A stretch of 64,000 bases of DNA from Flammula alnicola (lineage: Eukaryota > Basidiomycota > Agaricomycetes > Agaricales > Strophariaceae). Below the pieces are notes generated by a model, which had not been told where the DNA came from, searched no databases, and worked only from the letters and a program-made list of their open reading frames with translations. The translations under genes were made by a program, and so were the position numbers. The DNA lies in the NCBI GenBank assembly GCA_015499995.1, contig JADNRV010000004.1, forward strand, positions 744,001 to 808,000, in the 5' to 3' direction. This document shows positions 22,609 to 33,349 of this stretch, one piece after another (position 1 is the first letter of the stretch; every line of letters begins with the position of its first letter).

Positions 22609-24284
22609 TTCTGTAGATTTTGTAAATGCTTTCTATTACAGCCAAATTCAAAACGATAGGCCATCAGAAAAAAAACATCTACATAGCGGACCCAAATATT
22701 CAATCCCCGACAGGGCACACATAAAATTACATAATCTCTCCAAGCAGCTCGCCCAAACACCGGCGACCATTTCGGATCATGGAATTTCAGCTCCGCCCAC
22801 CAAGTATCTTTTTTGTGATGGCCTATCGTTTTGAATCTGGCTGTAATGCCTGCTAATATACTCTTGGCATTCTGATGTATTGCTGAGCGCTGAATGCCGA
22901 GCTTGAATCAACGACGCTGCCCAACTTTGCGGAACAGCAACGGATAGCATGGAGGAATGCGTGCCTTTGCGCTATCACACTCGAACTCAAGCTACTTAGG
23001 GCGAGAACAGTATTCCTCGATTGGATTTCAGTCCTGCATTCTAACTAAACAAGTTGGATACTAAATTTATTGCAGAATCCCTGACCATATTGGGCACGAA
23101 CGAGCGGAACAGTGCCGAGCCGGACATGTACAGTCGGGTGCATCTCGTGTACCGGTATGTCAGTTTGTACTTTTCTAATAGATACATTATTTGTTATTTT
23201 TTCAGGAGGTGAATCGTCGGGCACCCGGTCAAAGACGCCGCGGCGAACAGGAGTGACTCGAACACGAGGACGTTTTATTTCGACTTCCAACGAGAGCTCA
23301 TCAGCGTCATCGCTGAACCCAGCATCGCCATTTCCCCATACCGTGGAAACGTGTCCCACCGACATCCATTCCCTTCCCTCAGTTTACCTGTCATAAGTTC
23401 CGTCGATTACTTGTCAGCTTGACTCAACCTTCAGTGTTTTCTGCTTTACCTAGTGCTGTCGTGCGTGTTGGTCGAATCCACGCAACCTGCATACTGAGTA
23501 AGTTACGTTGCCCGCTCCACTCCTCTGGCTGACCTACGATTTCCCAGCTTGTCCTTATCGTTCTCATTGTCGTTCTTATGACAGGATATATATTCTTGTC
23601 AATTTAATTTTGAGGTCACCCGTCCGGTCATCCATACTTGGGCAAGATTAAAGTAGATTTTACCCGAACGAATCTGTTGGGTGCACGTGCCAGAAACGCT
23701 CATCTAGGATGTCTATGCAAACCTCTTGGTGGGCGACCGTCAGACCAGCTCAATTTTGTTGACCAGAGTCCGTTTGAATTCTGAGGCGCGACCTATAGCG
23801 TCTTTCTTGATCTCTCAGTTCTTTGATACGCATCCCACTGAAGGAGAAGCATATAAGCTAAGGTAAGGCATAATTCTCTACCTCTGCTGCTGAGTGTCAG
23901 CACACTTTCGGGGTGGGATCAGGAGTTTTGGTGAGCGAGAGAAAGGATGCATAAGTAGTATTGGCTATGTAGCATTTGTGTTAGACTTATCTCAATGAAA
24001 TTATATGTTTCAAGTGTTATTGTGTGCTCGTACGAGCAAATACTAGATCCAGAAAGTTGAATTAAACCAACAGTGTTCACAAAAATACGAGGGTAATCAG
24101 CGAACGCAGTGGATGAGCCCTACCTTAGTTACTTAAGAGCCACAAGTCCATCGTTCTTGCGCTTGTTTGTTGGCTCTTCGGATGTTCAAATCGCTTGACT
24201 TTTATTCGCACGGTGTTTGCTTCGCGCCTCACCACAACCACAGGTTCCAAACAGCCTTGCCCGCTCCCTCTCCTGCGAAACGAC
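22609..24284. other. Intergenic, one unassigned open frame
   Basis: About 1.7 kb. A Ser/Thr/Arg-rich 94-codon frame lies at 23112-23396 on the plus strand and a 106-codon frame at 23365-23045 on the minus strand. A plausible intron (GTATGTC..TTTTTTCAG, about 23155-23205) would extend the plus-strand one upstream by a short exon, but a stop soon follows. I cannot decide whether either is a gene. Confidence 0.4.
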
Positions 24285-25310
24285 ATGCCTGGTGTCACCT
24301 CTGCACATTCTGACAGCGAAGACTCCAATAAGGCGGCTTCAAAATCCAAGGGCATGCCTGACCCCGTAAAAGGCGACCCCGAATCTGGCTCCGAAGAGGA
24401 GGGAGATGGGGGCTCCGAATACGAAATTGAAGAGGTCCTTGACGCGAAACGCGGCTATTTCCCCGATGTAGGTATCCGTTTACTCAGAAATTTGTTTTGA
24501 CCGGTGCTAACGACGCGTTTTTACACGGCTTAGGGACGTATGGGTTACTTCGTTAAGTGGAAAGGTTATGACCATAGCGAGGATAGCTGGGTGGACGAGT
24601 TAGACGCTGGGTATGTTCTTTGAACTCATCGACCTTTGCCTCGACCCACTTCCAGATTATAGGAACGCCGAGGACCTCGTAAAGGAATTCTGGAATAAAC
24701 ATCCGCAGAAGAAAAAGGCTGGCGGACGTAAGTCGATGGACAAAAAGTCTCCGAAGAAACCTCGCAAGTCAGCGCCACCAGAAGACAGCTCTGAAGCTGG
24801 AAACATGTCAACCAAAAAAAGAGGTCGCAAATCTTCAACCAAGCAGGTAGAATCAGAAGATGAGATGGACGTCGACGAAGTTACCGAAGTGCGAGCGCCC
24901 AAGAAAGCAAGGAAGAGCTTGACCCAGACTTCAAAAGCCAAACCCCGAACCGAAACGCCAGAGGAAGAAGAGAAGGTCATTGGGAACATGGGGGAGTATA
25001 TGCATATGAAGGACTGGGAGGGACTGGTCAAGAGTGTGGACACCGTTGAACGCCAGGACGATAAGTTGGTCGTATTCTTCACCTTGTATGTCCTCTTTCT
25101 TTCACTCTTAATTTATCTAATTGACAGCTCCCATTCTTTCAGGACAACCAACGAGGCAGTCATGGAGACTTCAGACGTTTGCAAGGATCGTTTCCCTCGC
25201 AAGGTAAGCAAAACAGTTACTTCAAATCCTTAAATACTGAAACATGTTTGTAGTTGATCGACTTTTACGAGGCCAACTTGAGATGGAGGGCTGTTGATGA
25301 TTCCCTGTGA
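24285..25310 (+). CDS. HP1/Swi6-type chromodomain protein
   Basis: A heterochromatin protein that binds methylated H3 Lys9 and dimerises. The ATG at 24285 starts an acidic N-terminus. The chromodomain spans about residues 45-100: YEIEEVLDAKRGYFPD, then GYFVKWKGYDHSEDSW, then NAEDLVKEFWNKH. The aromatic cage residues (Tyr of EYEIEEV, Trp and Tyr of KWKGY) are present. As in fission yeast Swi6, the C-terminal part does not follow the WEPxxNL pattern of animal HP1. A Lys/Arg-rich hinge follows (residues about 105-200), probably DNA or RNA binding. The chromo shadow domain starts GNMGEYMHMKDWEGLVKSVD and ends LIDFYEANLRWRAVDDSL before TGA 25308-25310. Two domains plus a basic hinge are diagnostic of HP1. 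Confidence 0.93.
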
Positions 25311-26710
25311 AGGATCTCGTGAACGTTATTGTCTTTCATACAGGTTCTATTTGCCACCTCGGATAGTGCGGCGCGTACCTTCGTTTTGCTTTGCATTTTT
25401 ATCTTCTTCCAGCAATCTTGCAGTCATTTTATGTACAGAGCGGAGGGATAGCGACAGGCGCAGAGTCGAGCCCTTACCCTTGGGCTCATTCCCTTTGTTT
25501 TTACATCAAATTTACGTCTCTACCGTTTTTTAATTATCTTGTATTTGGTCCTGCGTTAACGTTGTTTTATACTGTGAACTTCCGATATCTATCATCGCTT
25601 TCTCTATTTGTCAGAAGATTTTCAATTTTTGCTGACAATGAAAAAATGCATCCAAGTCAGTCGTAAAGACTCCCGAATGCGACTCACTTGTAAGTTATGG
25701 TTTCGTAAACATCATAAAAACCGTGGTTGTCCAATGTTCCCCCCGTCATTCCGGCCGAAGCATCCGGTATCTACGTGCCATCAAGTAGCAACGTTTAGAA
25801 CGCACCAAGAGGTCTTTCAATCAGAAGAAAGAAAAAGATCGGACCCTACAAAAATGTTGCACCCACTAATCATGGAGCATTCAAGCACCCCTTTCTCGTC
25901 CTTTGCATCCAGAAGCATGCAAAGTAACTATTTCATAAATCGGGCCCGCCACGTTCACACGTCGATGCAGTAAGGCTTGTTTCTCGCAAGGGTTTGCTCT
26001 GAGGATAATTCACATCGTCGTAATGCATTCGCGGCCATCGTTTCTCACTGTCGATGTCCAGTGCCTTAATTCTGACTTCCACCTGATTGGGGTCTGCTCT
26101 GTTCTACGTACATACATACTAATGTGCTTCCTTGTAAATGACAGAACTCTCGACCACGCGACCAAGTTAGGGACAATATTAATTCGCCATCACCGACAGT
26201 GGTCCGACACTTCCTCGTTCGCGTGGAGAGGGAAACAGGGTGGGACAAAGGTCGGGATTGTCGTGGACGCCGCAAGGTGGCAGGTGCAGGGCAACTTATG
26301 ATTGCGCCGTCAAAGGGCCAAGAGCTCAAATAGAGGCAAACGGACTGGTTCGATCCTGATTGATGGAGAAATCTTACATACCTCCATAAGTAGGCGCATG
26401 TGGGCGCTGTGGCCATACAACTACATAAATCTCATAATTAGAAAAGTGATGGTTGCGATAGTAAGATGAGGCATACTCTTTGGTAGACAACTTTTCATTG
26501 AGATACTTAAAACTTCAGTACCATGATAATAGAGTATAACTCATGGGAATGTACCCCCACCTCGCACTGATGTTAGTATCCGCTCATTGTGAATAAAATG
26601 AGCATATCTTGACGCAGCCTCGCAATTCCAATTCAATTCATCGATTCATGGTGCATACGTGTACTACGTCTACTAGTGATATCATCGAGAAATCAACTCA
26701 ATGTTGTACT

Positions 26711-27055
26711 TCAAAACCCTTTGATGCTCGTTCCTCGAAGAAGGGGCGTTGGGGCGCTGGTGATGTTGTGGAGATGTAAAGTCGATAAAACGGGGAGGAT
26801 AGCAATTTCAGGAATGCTTCCAGGAAAGGTCCCCCCAATATTTGACCAATTGACCTGCCCGAGGGGCCAGTGCACAACGAGACCAAAAGTGCGGATGCCA
26901 CGATTTCGACCACGCAGAAGGCTGATAATTTCTGCTAGCTCCGGGCAATCCAAAATTCTATAGATCTCGTCTGCCGTTTCGTTTAACGCCGATTTGAAGG
27001 ATCGGATACGACACGCGGGTGCTCTGGAAGCCTGAGGTTGGGGCGGTAGGTCCAA
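26711..27055 (-). pseudogene. F-box/LRR-like fragment
   Basis: This 114-codon frame reads on through the upstream side to about 27100. It contains RIRSFKSALNETADEIYRIL, GIRTFGLVVHWPLGQVNWSN and ILPVLSTLHLHNITSAPTPL. The last motif (a leucine-rich strand followed by a N-I-T turn and a second hydrophobic helix) is a pattern of the leucine-rich repeats in basidiomycete F-box-like proteins. No F-box is found upstream; the hairpin repeat at 27101-27201 sits there instead. It is probably the tail of a broken gene. A short intact protein is less likely because no start is in good context. Confidence 0.35.
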
Positions 27056-27100
27056 TCCGCTATCTAGCGTTCCTTTCAGATTCCTGATACGGCGAAGGAT

Positions 27101-27201
27101 GACCTGTGCAGTGTGAAGCTCCCCTAAGGGTCTAGCGAAAAAAAAAATGGCCCTAAAATCCGTTAAAAATCGCCAGACCCCTTAGGGGAGCTCCACAGGT
27201 C
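27101..27201. repeat. Imperfect inverted repeat of about 100 bases (hairpin, MITE-like)
   Basis: The left arm starts GACCTGTG and includes AGCTCCCCTAAGGGTCTAGC; the right arm on the other strand starts GACCTGTGG and includes AGCTCCCCTAAGGGGTCTGG. The arms pair along about 30 bases with one 8-base bulge and a few mismatches, leaving a loop of about 30 bases containing an A tract. The size and the outermost match of the arms resemble a miniature inverted-repeat transposable element or a strong RNA hairpin. No clear target-site duplication is visible. A second copy was not found in this window. Confidence 0.6.
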
Positions 27202-28122
27202 CTGCCAAAGGAGCCTCGGTGTGTCCTTGAATCGCCACTTCATAAGTTTTATTTCCAATAATAAGTGGTATTGAGCGCGTCGACAAAAGGCTGGCGACAC
27301 CAGCGAACATGCGTGTAGTGCCGCTCGAGAGGCAGACTTTGAGTGGTCCAAGATCCCCATTTTTGAACGCAAATTCACGGCTCGAGGCCTTCGAACCAGA
27401 CGTTTTTTAACTTGACAATCTCAGTCAATCTGCAATTTCGATGGACTATCCCTAATTTTTGATATGCATGTAGCATCTAATCGGGCCAGCGCGACGCACT
27501 GGGAAGAAATGTAAAGCGACGTTTCAACTTGCCACTCATCGGCGGGGAGTGTAATACAAAGAGGACTGGTGGGCAAAGCTTGAAATCCCGAGTAGGTCGG
27601 TAATCAGATAAGCTTTTAATTCACCAGTCTCGGTTTGAACTGCTGGTTAATGCCGACGAAAGGTGCGTTCTTGTTACCTGTATCAAGCACAGTAGTTAGC
27701 ACGAGATATGACAGCAATAAATCTTCTGTAGTCAAGTCGACAGTCCCATCTATTTTTTGTCGTGGCATGAAATTGGAGTGGGGACAGTGTGATACTGACT
27801 CGGAAATGGAAATATTGTCGTTCAAATGTGTGGGGGTACCTGGTACAGGCAATTTAAACATCTGCTCCTGCAGTGATTAACTACAGACGTATGGGCAGGA
27901 GAGATCATACGCGCAGCTAGACACGTTGGAGAGCCTCACATTCTACCTGCACGGAGTAGCACGGTGAAACATCGACATTTCGAGTTGAACTGAGCCATCG
28001 GAACTTGGCAAAAATGCCGACTCTGTGTTCACCCTCTCGACGGCATTGAGAAAGGGCAAGGCTCTGCCCTCGAAATAAGAGCTATAGAAACATGTTTTAG
28101 CCAGCTGACGATAATATAGGTA

Positions 28123-28395
28123 ATGGAGCGCTCAGATTTCAACGACAGTGTTTCTCCGGAGAATGCAGATACAGAGGTCATCGGCGAGGTTCAGAGCTGA
28201 GAGGCGTTCATGACGAAGGAGAACTTTAGGGACTCCTCCAGTAGGCCAGGAGAAGATGCTAGTGCGGAGAACCCAGTAGTCTATCGAGTTCAGACATGCT
28301 GGTTATTCGATACCCCTATCCTAGAATGTGCCCGGTCCACTGTAAGGGAGCAAGAGAATGAACCAGAAAATCCGAAGGAGCAAAACAAAAAATAG
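28123..28395 (+). pseudogene. Interrupted open reading frame, unknown
   Basis: From ATG 28123 the frame reads MERSDFNDSVSPENADTEVI to a TGA at 28198-28200, then continues open in the same frame to 28395 with an acidic and Glu/Lys-rich sequence. The single in-frame stop suggests a decayed gene, but no domain is recognised and chance cannot be excluded. Confidence 0.2.
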
Positions 28396-30684
28396 ACAAG
28401 CTGCATTTCAAATGGCCAGACACAAATGCCGGCCAGCAGTATTTTTGGAGACGTTAAATATGCCAGAGAGTCACATTTAATTTCATGGGCGATGAAACCG
28501 GCGTTCCAACATGGCGAGACGCCACATTACTTCACAAAGGCTCTACTTAGCCGGTGTGGACCAGAAGCTATTGTGCAAATAAACGTAAGATTTTCACCCG
28601 GATGCACGCTGCGCTGGAGCCCGGGCCAGTTCACTGATTGGAAAAGACACGTCGCGCTCGAGCCACACAGGTCTCCGTGAAAATCCCAGTCATCGATATA
28701 GTTGGAAGACGGCAAATGACTTGAAAGTTGAGATCTATCACCAGTGTAATGGGCATGGCCCATGGGGTTGAGGGGAAAATGATATCAATGAATAGACACT
28801 GGAGAGAAGCCTCATTAGGATGATTACATTATTGCTTTGAAAGAGGCAGGACAAAAAGATGGACTTGGTCGTCAGGGGTTGGAATGGTAGCGCTTCGGAT
28901 TCAGAGGCGTGGGAGATTCTGCCAGTAGACTATGATGGGTTTTTTTTCCCAGGATCCTTGAAACTTCAAAAGGCAGCTTTGCAGTGTTCTTGCCCACTGA
29001 TACATTGAAGATATCGTCAGGGCACATTGGTTTTCTTTTGAGATAAATCCAAATTTCTCTCTCTCATTTGGCGCTAACCGACGACCAAACGATGATTGTG
29101 ATTGACCCAAGACCGACCACTTAGTATCCATCACAGGCTGTCGGTAACTGCTGACCTTGATGTCAGTGCTCGTCGATATGCCTGGCACCAGATTGCCGGA
29201 GCGTTATCTCTCGTTGACTTCGGCGCTTCAGATATTTGCAGGATGGATATATTTTAGTTAGAGTCCGAGTCGGCAAGCGACACCGTGGCGAAAGGCAATA
29301 AGGTTTGTACCTTCAGGAAGAGCATCCTATTGGCGGAAATTCCATTTGCCCTTACGTTAGACGTATGGTGTGGGATTTTGAGCATGTCGAATGTAGACCA
29401 GCAGAAACGATTGGACTGACTGCAGTCTTCTGACTCGCTCAAATGATCGTCGGTAGGGAATCCCAGAGGGATTACGGGACTTGGCTCCTTGATAGTCAGC
29501 GTCCAATCAGCGGCCAGGAGTCAGGTCGCTCCTCCTTAATCAATTGTTTCGCGTCTCGATATCAAATCCAAGGCAGGCCAGGAAGGCGTGATACGATTAG
29601 AAAGTCCCGGCATATCATCGAGATGGCTGGCAAAGACTTTTTGGTCTTCTCTCACTAATACATTTTATGTATAATACATATGGGTGGATAAATGCCGGGC
29701 TTATTTCTACCGTAAACTTATAAGGATAGAACCGAATTCTATGTAGAAGAGTGGGGTAGAGATCGAACTCTGTATCATCTATTCACAAAAACTCAAAAGT
29801 AAGTCTGACTCCACTATGTAGTTAGTATCTCTCAGAATCTCTCTGCAGTTTTAATGACATTCTTTCCTAGACTGTGAATATTCATCGTAAAAAAAACCTA
29901 AGTGAGGATGAAGGCGATGAAAAATAGGCCTAGAGATCAGCGCTCGACGCCTGCGGCTGCGGCATGAATAGTGAGTGACTGCACACATTGAATAATAATC
30001 TGTAAGTGAGCCCATATCTCGGTCAGCTGAGCTTCCCTGCCCGAGTTACAATTGAGGCGTATTTACCGAAGACTGTCATAGCTTAAGTAATTACATGTAA
30101 TCAGAAATCTTTTGGACTCACAAAGACGTTTGGCAATGGCCGGAACATCGATACACATTCATTGACAGCGGAGGGCAACGGGTCCTGATTCATGGGATAT
30201 ACTGAGATGGTTATCATTGACGAGATTCAAGTTGCGGGACCTAATCCTCCGAGAATTACAGCATGGATGATGCCAGAATGAATCAGGACTCTGATAACAC
30301 CAGAAGGACTTTAATAGATGGGTGCCTTCCATACCGAGTCACGGACGCGGTTGGTCTGGCCGCTTGCTGTCAGTTTGATGACCAGCCTTCAACCAAGGAC
30401 TCGGCGACCTCAAGTCCAGACGCTCGTTGACTTTTGTTCTGTTTACCGTTGTGGACCCCCAATTCGAACTCACTTGAGGTTGGTTCAGCTTCCAGAATAT
30501 CAATGTTTAATAACCATTTCCATTCCTGAACCTTTCAATGTAATAGATCTATGGGTCGCAGAACATTTTTCATTTTAAAGCGTAAAAGACCGGGAATAAT
30601 TAAATGCTTACATAGTAGCGTAGAGACCCAGTCATATGAACATTGCCTCAGGCATATGTCAACATCCTCGTTACTCGGAGTTAA

Positions 30685-32619
30685 TTATACGTCAAGGCTC
30701 AAATTGTTTTTCATCAGGCAGAAGTGGTCGTAATCAACCTTGACGGCGTCGTTGAACTGATTCTCCATTGCAGGCAATTCATTCGATAGCTATAACCATG
30801 TTTGATATGAGAAAAGATGGTTCGAAGTAGTCCTAAACAGATACTTACGTTGAAGGTCTCAAAAGCTTCCTCTATCTTGGTAAGGACGCCTGTCAGCTCG
30901 GAATCCAGTTTGATGTATTCACTTGAGGAAGCAGAAAAAGCTTTCACGTCACTAGTTACCTGCGACGCCGGTGTGAGAGCGTCGATGGTTTCTACCATAA
31001 GCCTGGATAGTGTAAAAATATATCAGCAAGAAGAGCATGCTTGAAGCATTATCCGGGACTTGCCGTCTCAGCTCTGGGCGTCTATTCGTTGCGTTGTCGG
31101 CAGGGTTATTGGAGTACACGTTGAGAGTGTACAGCATTCTGATGAGCTCAACGGAGCGTCCATGGAATGGTCGAGGTATTCTCGCTGCGAGCTGCAGGAG
31201 CTCTACCATCTCGGACAGGGGAGGACAGATAGCGTCACCATTTAACAATAGCTGTTCGACCTTCTTCCATTCTTGCTCCAACTCCTCGAGATCTTCTTTG
31301 GACTTTATATCAGTAATGGTATCGGTGTGGATCCTAATTTTTTGCACGTGCCTAATAGGAAATTGGTTAATAATTTCGAAAGTCGGATATACAAATATGT
31401 CTCACTCTTTCGTCGCTTGCCAGATTGTAGAGCTTTTCAGGTAATCCCACAATCCGGGAAGTATCGTATCCAACTGAATCATGGCAAATAGAATGTACAC
31501 CAACATCATCGTCTTGATAGGTATCACCACGTTGGCCATCGGGAAAGACGTGAGAGTTCCTGACCTGACTGGAGGAGGTGAAGTCAGAAATTTCATAAGA
31601 TTCCCGCCTATTTGACGAATTCCTGTCGTTACTTCGCTCAAAATTCTATGACCATCCGTCAATTAGTAAACATAGATAAAATAGCTCTTAGACGTACTGC
31701 TGATCGATATCCTGCCCATTCAATTGGTCATCCATAAAGAACGCGTTCAACGCCGCGACGATAGTTCTGTCATCGCTAAGAAGAGGTGTCTCGTACTCGG
31801 CGACGACATGTTTCCTCGCGTCATTCGAGAGGACCTAAATATGGGACGTGTCAATAGATGCAATCATGCAGTAAAATAAAATGGATTCGAACCGTGAAAA
31901 CCTCGCCGGATAGGTCGCGCAACACTTTCATGCATATCTTCCTATCATCTTCCCATGCGTGGATAAAGGAAATAGCTTCTTGAATGCTACCATTGTTGGA
32001 AGGCAAAATGGTATTCCTCTGGTCTTCGCGATTAATCCCATGGAATTCGAATAAAATCCTGTCAAATCAAGTTCAGACCAGGAAATCTCAGCGTTGCGCC
32101 TTGCACTTACGTTTCCAGAGGCGGGATGGCACTCGTATATTTGTCGAAGGCATCCCAATCCGCGTTATCCGATGTTTCCACCTCCTCTATGAGGTCTTGG
32201 ATCGTGTTGTATATTACACGTGCCCTAAGATAGACCTGAATTGATGAAAATGGATTGCGAGCGTATTTTCCGGCAGCGGCATCGCCAGCGATGTGTTGGA
32301 GGAGGACTTTGATCAAGTCGGTAAAGGGGGAGCCTTCCGCCATATCCCACGAATCCGCGTTGTCGGTAATGAAGGCGCTATCCATGCCAGAGGTCGTTGC
32401 TGAGTAAATTGGAGTAGAATAATGTGATGCTGGTTGAAAGGGAGGAGGAATGTTGGAGCTCGGGTCTGCGTCTGCTTCGCTGTCGGCTCTGCTGGATATA
32501 TTGCAGGTTCGAGTCTTTTGTCCATGTGGACTGCTTGAGGCATCCAAGCTGAAAGGCAAAGGAATGTGTACTTCGCGAGGTTTGAGGGTATTGCGCCTAC
32601 CCGAGAGTCGTAGACTGAC
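30685..32619 (-). CDS. Hypothetical helical protein, 5' end uncertain
   Basis: Several exons on the minus strand join with good GT..AG introns to a long, mostly alpha-helical protein that ends LMKNNLSLDV at TAA 30685. In order from the N-terminus: a Ser-rich disordered part (frame open from about 32619), IQVYLRARVIYNTIQDLIEE, SIQEAISFIHAWEDDRKICM, a possible membrane-like helix (VVIPIKTMMLVYILFAMIQL), LWDYLKSSTIWQATKE, a coiled-coil-like KSKEDLEELEQEWKKVEQLL, and LIRMLYTLNVYSNNPADNA. The first ATG in frame is at 32385, but the reading frame extends upstream to about 32619, so an additional 5' exon is likely. I do not recognise the family. It is distinct from its neighbours and its function is unknown. 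Confidence 0.6.
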
Positions 32620-33349
32620 ACACGTAGGAGAGGCTTAGAATCGGATTATCCTCAGTATGACGTGCTGCATATTAACGTTCGCCACGTCGTCGGCCACGGC
32701 GAGCACTCGTGTACTATGTGCCATTCAGGTATTTTCCCCGAATTTTCCAATTGCAACCTGTTGAACGTTCAAACTTCATAACTTCATGGTAGTGAATGGG
32801 CGGTGATGGCAGCTCTAACTGTGCAAACAAAGATTGAAACGTCGATCACCAACAGTGCTCAAGTAAGAGAGTTGAAATGAGCCTACCGTAACGTGAAAGG
32901 CAGGAAAACCCAAGTCGATGAAGCCGCCATCAACGAAAGCTCTGCTGGCCCGGGCCTACTCCGACATCAGTTGACATCTGTTTACATTTATGGACCCCCG
33001 CTTCACACACGAAGACAGGGGCTTAAGAAGCAGTCACGACTCTCCAACGACTCACCGATAGAAGCCCAAGTGAAAAACATAAAATAAGGCGAACAAGGAA
33101 CAAAGACAGAAACATATAAACCTAATAGATATACCACGAATAACACCGTGACAGCCAACTAGCAGTATCATATCTCGAGTACAGTACTTGTTTAAGGGTA
33201 ACATTGTCATTACACCCCCACTTCCTCCTCCTCCTCCTCCTCCTCCTCCTCCTCATGTTAACCCATTACCCACCACCACATCCAACTCATGTAGATATGT
33301 CATACACATAAATCATCCACACAGCCCCATCCCTACACAAAAACCACTT
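32620..33349. other. Intergenic, with a CCT microsatellite
   Basis: The stretch lies between the 5' side of the helical protein gene and the 3' side of the PY-repeat gene. It holds a (CCT)n tract at about 33222-33255. A missing 5' exon of the helical gene could lie near 32640-32730. No other gene is visible. Confidence 0.45.
33222..33255. repeat. (CCT)n microsatellite
   Basis: About ten CCT units lie just beyond the stop of the PY-repeat gene. This is a simple-sequence repeat, with the polypurine strand reading in the direction of that gene's transcript. Confidence 0.9.

Larger units (their letters stand above)
25311..30684. other. Gene-poor 5.4 kb stretch with remnants
   Basis: No intact gene is visible over 5.4 kb. 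Features that can be named are a minus-strand F-box/LRR remnant (27055-26711), a hairpin repeat (27101-27201) and a short frame with one in-frame TGA (28123-28395). Other open frames (for example minus 27861-27616, 28763-28527, 29188-28901) have no domain I can recognise. The stretch may be degenerate mobile or duplicated sequence, but I cannot name a transposon family. Confidence 0.45.

Noticed and set aside
23045..23396. Overlapping frames on both strands with one plausible intron
   Set aside because: The frame across the intron meets a stop a short way upstream, and neither strand shows a domain; reported only as unassigned.
26345..26356. GGTTCGATCC on the plus strand, also tRNA-like
   Set aside because: No cloverleaf can be drawn from the preceding 70 bases and the acceptor ends do not pair.
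31880..31900. A perfect GGTTCGAATCC on the minus strand, like the B box of a tRNA gene
   Set aside because: The flanks do not pair as a T stem, no acceptor stem or A box is in place, and the sequence spans the splice donor of an exon in the helical protein gene.
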